Positions 1-4,931 of a stretch of 5,316 nucleotides of DNA are shown piece after piece. Source of the DNA: an uncultured Planctomycetota bacterium (GTDB lineage Bacteria; Planctomycetota; UBA1135; UBA2386); assembly GCA_903925435.1 (NCBI GenBank), contig CAIYFF010000148.1, positions 1-5,316 of the forward strand, read 5' to 3'. Under the pieces are notes generated by a model that had not been told where the DNA came from, made no database searches, and saw nothing but the letters and a program-made list of their open reading frames with translations. Numbering within the stretch: position 1 is the stretch's first letter; each line of letters starts with the position of its first letter. The position numbers were made by a program, and so were the translations under genes.

Positions 1-127
1 CACTCCTTGATCTCGACCCGGCTGCCACGCTCTCGGCGACGCAGCCGTTCTTCAACGGGCTGCTAACGCGCGAATGCGCGCACTGGCGTGCGGATCGCAG
101 CGATTCTGCGATGCGTGCCGTGTTCGC
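1..127. other. Left-edge region without a supported gene
   Basis: These 127 bases follow the stop codon of the S41 protease gene (minus strand). No complete gene is visible. On the minus strand the motif AAGGAG at 8-3 looks like a Shine-Dalgarno sequence for a gene beginning just outside the window. On the plus strand, the frame starting at base 3 reads like ordinary protein for its first 20 or so codons (LLDLDPAATLSATQPFFNG). It then runs without a stop to 407, deep inside the protease gene, so it cannot be called as a gene end. Short inverted repeats lie at 45-58, 67-80, 94-112 and 122-136. Confidence 0.4.
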
Positions 128-136
128 TCAGCGAAC
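94..136 (-). terminator. Tandem hairpins at the 3' end of the protease gene
   Basis: Two perfect inverted repeats lie at or just past the protease stop. GTTCGC/GCGAAC (122-136, 7-bp arms around one base, or 6 bp with a 3-base loop) has the TGA stop in its loop. ATCGCAG/CTGCGAT (94-100 with 106-112) has a 5-base loop. Neither is followed by a T-run on the minus strand, so this is not a classical intrinsic terminator. It could be a 3'-end stabilising structure or a Rho-associated end. The hairpins are visible directly in the sequence; the role is inferred. Confidence 0.3.
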
Positions 137-1492
137 GGTCGCTTTGCGCAATTCGTCGAGCGCAGCCGCGAGCTGCGGATCCTCGTTCGGCGACAGGATG
201 CCCGGGGCGCGGAGCGACCGCGATTCTGACCACGCCAGGATCGCCTCGCGATGGCGCGCTGCGACCATGAAGTCGGCGAGCGCGCTGCGCACCGATTCTT
301 CTGCTGCGCCCTCGAGCGGCGCCGCGCGATCCGGCGCCACGCCGCCGCCACTCGGTTCGGATTGCGTCGCGTCGGATGTCTCGCGCGCCGTGTCGCCGTT
401 GCGATGACGTCCGCGGTCGAGGTTGCGGCCCTTTGGCGTGAAGTAGCGCGCCGTCGTCAGCTTGAGCCGGAACGGCAGGTCCTTCCACTCGTAGATCGTG
501 TTGACGACACCTTTGCCATACGTCGCTTCGCCGACGATGCGTGCGCGGTCGTGGTCTTGCAGCGCGCCGGCGAGCACTTCGCTGGCGCTGGCCGACGACT
601 CGTTGACGAGCAGCACGAGCGGCAAGTCCGGGAACGTGCATTTCGTGGCGTCGGCGTCGAATCGCTCCAGCACTTCGGAGTCGCGGCGGCGCATCGACAC
701 GAGGTTGCCTTCGCGAACGAACATGCGCGCGATCGCGATGGCCTCGTCGAGATTGCCGCCGAGATCGAATCGCAGATCGAGCACGAGGCCTTGCAAGCGC
801 GCCCCTGGCTCGTTGCGCAGCGCATCGAGGTCGGCTTGCAGCGCCTTTGCGACGCCGACGTGAAAGTCCGCGAGGTGTGAGTAGGCGAGGCCGCGATCGC
901 GATCGAGCCATTGGGTCCACTTCACGCTGCGCTTCTGCAACGCGGCGCGCTCGATCTGGACTTCGCGCTCTGGCTCTGCGCCGCGCAGGATCGCAATCGT
1001 CACCTTGGAGCCAGACGGACCGCGCAGTCGGTCTTGCGCAAGCCGCGCGCGCTCGTCGCTGGCCATCGCGTCGAGGCGTGCGCCATCGACTGCGACGATG
1101 CGATCGCCGGGCTCCAATCCTGCGCGATCACCAGGGCCACCTTCGATCGGCGTGCGCACGAACACGCCGTCGTCCGCGAAGTGCAGCACGACGCCGATCC
1201 CGTCATACGAGCCCGTGGTCTCTTCGACGAATTGCGCGACCTCGCTCTTCGGCACATAGCGGCTGTAGTCGTCGAGGCGCGCCATTGCGCCGATGGCGCG
1301 ATCGAGCAGTTCTGCGCCGTCGACGCGATCGACATAGGAGCGCTCGATCTCCTCGTAGACGAGTTGCAGAGCTGTGCTCTGCGGGTCCGGCAGCGGCGTT
1401 CTGCGGCCGAGCGTGACGCCGAGCACGAACGCGAGGAACACGATGACCCAGTTGGCCACGAGGAACCACAGAGGCAATCGCGCTTGCGTCAT
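128..1492 (-). CDS. Membrane-anchored S41 family C-terminal processing peptidase with PDZ domain
   Basis: This is a 454-residue serine protease of the CtpA/Prc (tail-specific, S41) family, expected to cleave proteins near their C termini outside the cytoplasm. One hydrophobic segment at residues 9-28 is a signal anchor. A helical region (40-90, with LDDYSRYVP) leads into a PDZ domain at about 92-182, with carboxylate-loop-like GIGV and the typical AGLEPGDRIVAVDG. The catalytic core contains LDLRFDLGGNLDEA (238-251), NESSASASE with nucleophile Ser302, and GEATYGKG with general base Lys327. The 25-residue Ser-Lys spacing matches Prc. The family's Gln four residues after the Lys is Asn331 here. 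A charged, Gly/Ser-rich stretch (360-383) precedes a GVAPD motif that corresponds to the family's GIxPD. The ATG at 1492 was chosen because it sits directly before the anchor; upstream in-frame residues are Arg-rich and look non-coding. No good Shine-Dalgarno is seen. The gene lies 41 bp downstream of the sugar kinase gene and is probably cotranscribed with it. Family assignment is firm; the substrate is unknown. Confidence 0.93.
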   Translation of the reverse strand: MTQARLPLWFLVANWVIVFLAFVLGVTLGRRTPLPDPQSTALQLVYEEIERSYVDRVDGAELLDRAIGAMARLDDYSRYVPKSEVAQFVEETTGSYDGIGVVLHFADDGVFVRTPIEGGPGDRAGLEPGDRIVAVDGARLDAMASDERARLAQDRLRGPSGSKVTIAILRGAEPEREVQIERAALQKRSVKWTQWLDRDRGLAYSHLADFHVGVAKALQADLDALRNEPGARLQGLVLDLRFDLGGNLDEAIAIARMFVREGNLVSMRRRDSEVLERFDADATKCTFPDLPLVLLVNESSASASEVLAGALQDHDRARIVGEATYGKGVVNTIYEWKDLPFRLKLTTARYFTPKGRNLDRGRHRNGDTARETSDATQSEPSGGGVAPDRAAPLEGAAEESVRSALADFMVAARHREAILAWSESRSLRAPGILSPNEDPQLAAALDELRKATVR

Positions 1493-1533
1493 TGTGCGCA
1501 GCGTAGGAGGCCCGATGGCAATCGCCAGTCGCG

Positions 1534-2787
1534 TCAGCGCAGCGCCACGGCTGCGATGCCGTCCGCCATCGCGCAACGATGTGTCGCGAATGCGCGCGCG
1601 AACGCGGGGAAGCGCTTTGGATACTCGCGCTGCACGGCAGCGAGGATGTCGTCGGCGCATGCCGGGTCGACGATGGCTCCGCTCGCGCCGCAATCGCCGC
1701 CGCCGAGCATGCGCTCGCCAAACGACCCTGGGTGCGCGCGCGCGATCTCACACATGCCTTCGAGTTCGGACCCGCTGATGCAGTAGTCGGAGCGCAGCGA
1801 GATCCCGTCTTCGCGCATGCAGCGGCCGAGTTCGCGAGCATCGCCTGCTGCGAACGCGGCGAGCATGCGCGGGAATCGTGCGATTGCGCCGTTGAGATAA
1901 CGAAGCCGCGCGGACAGGCCGCTCGGCGCATTCGTCAGCAACTGCAGCGTGCGTTCGTAGCGGTCGCCGCTGGCGAGATGTGCGAGGCTTTGCCCGCCCA
2001 GCGTTGGTTGTGCGAGCGCCACGATCTGCGCGCATTCGCGGACCCGTTCGGGATAGGTCGCCTGCTGCAATCCATGGCGCGATCGGCCCGTGTCGAGCGC
2101 GAGCACGCAGAGCTGCATTGGGTCGCCGCCCCATGGGATGTGCGTCACGCGATCACCTTCCGGCTGGTATCGCACCGCGGCGCCGCGTTGCGCATGGGCG
2201 ATGACGAGCGGATCGAGGATGCCGCACTGCGAGCCGAGATGCTCGTTCTCGATGGCCTGCGCCATGCGCGCGAGTTCCATGCGATCTGCGAGCAGAGCGC
2301 GCGGCTCGACCGCGAACGTGAGCAACAAGGCGATGGAGAGTGCTGCGCTGCGCGACATGCCGCCGCCGGGGATCTCGCTGTAGACCACGGCGTCGAAGCC
2401 GCGTCGCACCGCGTGCCCGCGGCTGCGCAGCACGTCCGCAGCGCCATGTGCGAACGGGCTCCAATCGGAGGCGGCAGCGTTGCGTGAGGCCTTCTGCGGG
2501 GTCGCAGGGTCGAACACGACCACTCCGTCGTCAGGGCGATTGCAGCTGAAGAGGCGCGCGGTGCGCGTCGAGTTGTCGCGCGCCGCGATCCACAAGAACC
2601 GATCGATGCCGATGCCGAGAAGTTCTGCGCCGTTGTAGTCGCCGTGCTCGACGCCAAGGCACAGCCGCGAGGAGATGCGCCAAGTGAAGCCGTCGTCGAT
2701 GCAGAGTCCGCGCTCGGTGGCAGCCTGACGCAAGCGATGGGGCGCAACGGCTTGCGACGATTGGGGCTCTCGGTCCATGCCGTTCAT
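1534..2787 (-). CDS. Galactokinase-like GHMP family sugar kinase
   Basis: This 417-residue cytoplasmic protein is predicted to transfer phosphate from ATP to a sugar, most like galactokinase (galactose to galactose 1-phosphate in the Leloir pathway). The family motifs occur in order. SSRLCLGVEHGDYNG (39-53) matches the galactokinase signature GRxNLIGEHTDYNG and keeps Arg41, Glu47, His48 and Asp50. PGGGMSRSAALS (140-151) is the ATP phosphate loop, normally PxGxGLSSSAAL. ENEHLGSQCGILDP (180-193) carries the likely catalytic Asp192. MLGGGDCGASG (360-370) corresponds to the third motif, MTGGGFGGC. The length fits the family. Differences in all three motifs make a strict galactose specificity uncertain; a related sugar kinase is possible. 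The start is ambiguous: ATGs at 2787 and 2778 are in frame, with a weak AGGCGG 3 or 12 bases upstream respectively. The gene heads the leftward pair and diverges from the Tat-protein operon. No other Leloir gene is in view. Confidence 0.85.
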   Translation of the reverse strand: MNGMDREPQSSQAVAPHRLRQAATERGLCIDDGFTWRISSRLCLGVEHGDYNGAELLGIGIDRFLWIAARDNSTRTARLFSCNRPDDGVVVFDPATPQKASRNAAASDWSPFAHGAADVLRSRGHAVRRGFDAVVYSEIPGGGMSRSAALSIALLLTFAVEPRALLADRMELARMAQAIENEHLGSQCGILDPLVIAHAQRGAAVRYQPEGDRVTHIPWGGDPMQLCVLALDTGRSRHGLQQATYPERVRECAQIVALAQPTLGGQSLAHLASGDRYERTLQLLTNAPSGLSARLRYLNGAIARFPRMLAAFAAGDARELGRCMREDGISLRSDYCISGSELEGMCEIARAHPGSFGERMLGGGDCGASGAIVDPACADDILAAVQREYPKRFPAFARAFATHRCAMADGIAAVALR

Positions 2788-2862
2788 TGGCCGCCTGCGC
2801 GCGTGGTCCTCGAGTGCGCACGTTTCCACTGCGCCAAACACAGGCCAGAAAGAAGGAGACGC

Positions 2863-2940
2863 ATGACGGGGGATAGTGGGTTCCGTGGGGTCCGTACTTT
2901 TCTGCATGCCTACGCGAAATTGCGCATGGCGTTCGATTGA
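2863..2940 (+). CDS. Possible 25-residue small protein or leader peptide
   Basis: An ATG at 2863 is preceded by a strong Shine-Dalgarno sequence (AAGGAG at 2853-2858, 4 bases from the ATG), an arrangement like that of the secreted-protein gene at 3737. The frame reads 25 codons to TGA at 2938; the product starts MTGDSGFRGVRTFLHAYAKL and is basic with no clear membrane segment. Third positions are less G/C-biased than in neighbouring genes, which argues against long-term coding selection. The stop overlaps the candidate -35 box of the downstream operon. It could be a leader peptide, a real small protein, or chance. It resembles no family I know. Confidence 0.25.
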   Translation: MTGDSGFRGVRTFLHAYAKLRMAFD

Positions 2941-2966
2941 CGCGTCGGTGTGGCGCTTCGTAGGAG
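2937..2966 (+). promoter_or_regulatory. Candidate sigma-70-type promoter for the rightward operon
   Basis: TTGACG at 2937-2942 matches the -35 consensus at five of six positions. After an 18-base spacer, TAGGAG at 2961-2966 matches the -10 consensus at T, A and the fifth A only. This would start transcription near 2973 and leave a leader of about 45 bases before the GTG at 3018. The weak -10 box keeps confidence low. Confidence 0.25.
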
Positions 2967-3005
2967 TGTGGCGGCAGCGCGAGGGACATCCGAGATCGCG
3001 CCGCA

Positions 3006-3011
3006 AAGGAG
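3006..3011 (+). promoter_or_regulatory. Ribosome binding site deciding the GTG start at 3018
   Basis: AAGGAG lies 6 bases upstream of the GTG at 3018. No ATG lies nearby in the frame, so this site is the main reason for choosing the GTG as the start of the Tat-signal protein. Confidence 0.75.
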
Positions 3012-3017
3012 ACTGTC

Positions 3018-3467
3018 GTGGAAGTGGAGCCAGTCTATGTCGTCGAGGCGCAGTCGCGCAGCCGCGCGAGCTCTCGGCGTTCTTTCCTCGCAGCAGGGTT
3101 TGCGTTCGCGTTCGGAGGAGCCGTGGGTTCCACCGGAGGCTTCGTTGCGGCACGCGCAACAGCGAGGCATGCGTGGAAGGAACGCGATGCCGATCTCGTG
3201 CGCCTGCAGTGCCTTGCCATCGAGGCACCGATGGAACAATTGGTCGACCATGGCTGGGAGTTCCTCGCGAAGCTCGGCAGCGAATACCGCGAGGACGAGA
3301 CGCTTTGGCACGGATTCGAGCGCATCGCCGCGCACGTGAGCGATCCTGCTGCCGATGCGCGCAGCCGAGATCTCGCGCTGCTCGCGGCAGCGGTGCTGTC
3401 GAGGCCGAGTGAAGCAGCGACACCTGCGCGCACGCGCTGGATGAGCCTGTTGCGGGAGGTGCGATGA
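3018..3467 (+). CDS. Tat-signal-bearing hypothetical protein
   Basis: This 149-residue protein starts at GTG behind a good Shine-Dalgarno sequence. Residues 18-24 read SSRRSFL, a close match to the twin-arginine export motif (S-R-R-x-F-L). A moderately hydrophobic, Gly/Ala-rich stretch (25-45) follows, then a basic patch, so the protein should be exported folded through Tat, either cleaved near ARATA (45-49) or left as a membrane anchor. The remainder (about 50-149) is charged and probably alpha-helical, with no Cys motif or cofactor site that I recognise. The stop codon overlaps the start of the next gene (ATGA at 3464), so the two are likely translationally coupled. Function unknown. The SoxY protein of sulfur oxidation also has a Tat signal and a small partner, but the SoxY C-terminal GGCGG is absent here. 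Confidence 0.75.
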   Translation: MEVEPVYVVEAQSRSRASSRRSFLAAGFAFAFGGAVGSTGGFVAARATARHAWKERDADLVRLQCLAIEAPMEQLVDHGWEFLAKLGSEYREDETLWHGFERIAAHVSDPAADARSRDLALLAAAVLSRPSEAATPARTRWMSLLREVR

Positions 3468-3718
3468 TGCAACAAGGCAATGGCGGCATCAGCGGGCCAA
3501 ACATTGCGACGCCCGGCAGCACGATCACCGTCAAGGTGTCGAACGGCGAGAAGACCGTCACGGTCACTGGTGGCGGCAAGATGAAGGACTACCCCGTGGT
3601 CAATGGTGAGGCGACCGTCGAGGTGCCAACCGACGTGCCCGCGGGCCAATCGTTCTGGGTCTTTGCCAAGAAGGGCAAGGACACCAGTTACCTCAGAGTG
3701 GAAGTCGTCGAGATCTAG
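3464..3718 (+). CDS. Small beta-rich hypothetical protein (Ig-like fold suspected)
   Basis: This 84-residue protein has alternating hydrophobic and polar residues in several short strands: STITVKVS, KTVTVTGGG, EATVEVPTD, SFWVFAKKG and YLRVEVVEI. Pro/Gly turns separate them, which suggests a single small beta-sandwich domain. There is no signal peptide, Cys residue or membrane segment. The start is at 3464 or the immediately following ATG at 3467; GGGAGG at 3454-3459 sits 4 or 7 bases upstream, the second spacing being more usual. The ATGA overlap with the Tat-signal gene indicates coupled translation and perhaps a physical partnership. The secreted-protein gene begins 18 bp after the stop. 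I do not recognise the family; the Ig-like label is a fold guess from the strand pattern. Confidence 0.75.
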   Translation: MMQQGNGGISGPNIATPGSTITVKVSNGEKTVTVTGGGKMKDYPVVNGEATVEVPTDVPAGQSFWVFAKKGKDTSYLRVEVVEI

Positions 3719-3725
3719 GTCACTG

Positions 3726-3732
3726 AAGGAGG
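3726..3732 (+). promoter_or_regulatory. Strong ribosome binding site of the secreted-protein gene
   Basis: AAGGAGG, nearly complementary to the whole anti-Shine-Dalgarno core, ends 4 bases before the ATG at 3737. It fixes that start, which also opens the signal peptide, and suggests efficient translation of the third gene of the operon. Confidence 0.75.
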
Positions 3733-3736
3733 ACCC

Positions 3737-4810
3737 ATGCTTCGATACATTCCGTGTCTGCTCGCGTTGGCTGCAGCCAGCGCGCTCTCTGCGCAGCAGC
3801 ACCACGTGGTGCCTGCGGGCTACGACAACCAGAACGGCGATTGCCGCGAGTTGGTGCCAGGCATCATGGCATCGGGCCGCGAGCAACTGCTCATCGGCCA
3901 GAGCCAGCTCACGGCCTTGGTCGGCAAGACGCTGCAGGCGATCGAGTTTCGGCGTCACAAGTTCCTCGAGCCGTTCCCCAGTGGCTTGTCGAACGTCACG
4001 GTGACGATGTCGATTGCGCCGATGTCGCCGCTTGCGAGTTCGCAGTCGTTCGCCGCCAACGTCGGGCCCAACCCGGTTCAGGTCTTCCAAGGCCAGATCC
4101 AGGCGCCGACGTCGCCGACTCCGCTGCCCAACGCGCAGATTGCGTGGACGCCAGACAACATCGTGCGCATCGCGTTCCAGACGCCGTTCGTCTACCAAGG
4201 CGGCACGCTGTGCGTCGACATGTCGGGCACGAAGTTGGTGAACCAGTCCTCTGCGATCTGGACCGCCGACGCTGCGTCGCAGACGGCGGATAGCGTCGTG
4301 ACGGACCTCGGTCCAGGAACTGGCCCGACGTGCAACGAGGACGGCGATTGGAGCTCTGTCTACGAGTCGGAGCTGTCGGCTGGATCGCACGCATACATGG
4401 ACGCATGCGGGCTGCCCTACACGCTGTGCGTTGCGATGCTCGGGCATCCTTCGCCGTTTCCGATCCCGCTGAACGCGCTGGGGATCGGTGCGCCAGGCGC
4501 TGCCTGCTACTTGGATGAGATCTACCAGTCGCAGCTGGCTGTGCTGATGCCGACCGCAGCGCCGGGATGCACGACCGCGTTTGCGCACTGGGATCTCTGG
4601 CTGCCGAACCAACCGTGGATCCTCGGCGCGGAGTTGGCGTCGCAGTGGCTCGAGTTGCCCGGCTGGAACGTGAGCAACGGCATCAAGTGGACGGTTGCCA
4701 CGTCGATGCCTGCGCTCGACATGGCGATGGTCGTTGGCGATGTCGCGGGCCTGGCAGGCCAGCGCAGCGTCAACGTCGCGCACATCGTGCGGTTCGAATA
4801 CACGAACTGA
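3737..4810 (+). CDS. Secreted beta-rich protein, planctomycete type
   Basis: This 357-residue protein has a clear Sec signal peptide: basic start MLRYIP, hydrophobic core LLALAAASA, and probable cleavage after Ala19 (ALSA before QQ). The mature part is rich in beta-type sequence. Residues about 24-165 (with VTVTMSIAPMSPL, FAANVG, FVYQGGTLCVDMSG) look like a beta-sandwich. Residues 241-320 (PLNALGIGAPGAACYLDE, then WDLWLPNQPW and ASQWLEL) resemble a C-terminal module I recall from secreted planctomycete proteins. A short tail (321-357) follows. Seven Cys (36, 159, 199, 224, 231, 257, 278) remain in the mature form, so disulfides are plausible, though the odd number leaves one free. No catalytic motif is evident; a structural, adhesive or binding role outside the cytoplasm is likely but unproven. 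It is the third gene of the rightward operon, with two hairpins downstream of its stop. Existence of the gene is certain; the family name is not. Confidence 0.85.
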   Translation: MLRYIPCLLALAAASALSAQQHHVVPAGYDNQNGDCRELVPGIMASGREQLLIGQSQLTALVGKTLQAIEFRRHKFLEPFPSGLSNVTVTMSIAPMSPLASSQSFAANVGPNPVQVFQGQIQAPTSPTPLPNAQIAWTPDNIVRIAFQTPFVYQGGTLCVDMSGTKLVNQSSAIWTADAASQTADSVVTDLGPGTGPTCNEDGDWSSVYESELSAGSHAYMDACGLPYTLCVAMLGHPSPFPIPLNALGIGAPGAACYLDEIYQSQLAVLMPTAAPGCTTAFAHWDLWLPNQPWILGAELASQWLELPGWNVSNGIKWTVATSMPALDMAMVVGDVAGLAGQRSVNVAHIVRFEYTN

Positions 4811-4823
4811 TGCGTTGGATGCT

Positions 4824-4897
4824 GTCCGTCGGCTCATGCCGCCGACGGGCAGGATCCATGCGCTCCGCGAAGGAATGGCCCCGTTGGTGTGGGGCCA
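4824..4897. terminator. Two tandem GC hairpins between convergent genes
   Basis: The first inverted repeat is CCGTCGGC (4826-4833) with GCCGACGG (4841-4848), loop of 7; it extends to 10 pairs in plus-strand RNA by one G-U and one G-C pair. The second is TGGCCCC (4876-4882) with GGGGCCA (4891-4897), loop of 8. Both are perfect over their core arms. They lie between the stop of the secreted-protein gene (4810) and the stop of the hemerythrin-like gene (4932), where a bidirectional terminator would be expected. No T-run follows on either strand, so they are intrinsic-terminator-like at best. Confidence 0.45.
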
Positions 4898-4931
4898 GGA
4901 TCGTTGAGGCAGGCGCGGCTCTTTGCGCGCT

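Larger units (their letters stand above)
2788..3017. other. Divergent intergenic region
   Basis: The 230 bases between the leftward kinase gene and the rightward Tat-signal gene must hold promoters for both directions. I see a possible small ORF at 2863-2940, a near-perfect tandem repeat at 2878-2895 (GGGTTCCGT then GGGGTCCGT), and a candidate rightward promoter at 2937-2966. The middle part (about 2891-2940) is poorer in G+C than its surroundings. I could not pick a convincing promoter for the kinase gene. Confidence 0.5.

Noticed and set aside
1501..1516. Plus-strand AGGAGG followed by ATG at 1514
   Set aside because: It looks like a good ribosome site, but the frame gives Arg-rich sequence antisense to the kinase C terminus. 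It is most likely chance.
1493..1693. Upstream extension of the protease by 67 residues
   Set aside because: The extra residues are Arg-rich and overlap the kinase gene in another frame. The ATG at 1492 directly precedes the membrane anchor.
911..1786. Plus-strand open frame of 291 codons opposite the protease
   Set aside because: It crosses the boundary between two real minus-strand genes and lacks domain signals; it is a shadow of the protease PDZ and N-terminal region.
1579..2487. Plus-strand open frame of 302 codons opposite the sugar kinase
   Set aside because: The minus strand here encodes clear GHMP kinase motifs. The plus frame has an Ala/Arg/Glu-rich composition and no recognisable domain.
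2788..2907. Upstream ATG at 2907 as start of the sugar kinase
   Set aside because: It would add 40 residues without similarity to the family and has no convincing ribosome site. The starts at 2787 or 2778 give the usual distance to the first motif.
3018..3718. SoxYZ-like sulfur-carrier pair
   Set aside because: A Tat-signal gene followed by a small beta protein recalls SoxYZ, but the SoxY C-terminal GGCGG carrier motif is missing and the small protein shows no SoxZ-like signature.
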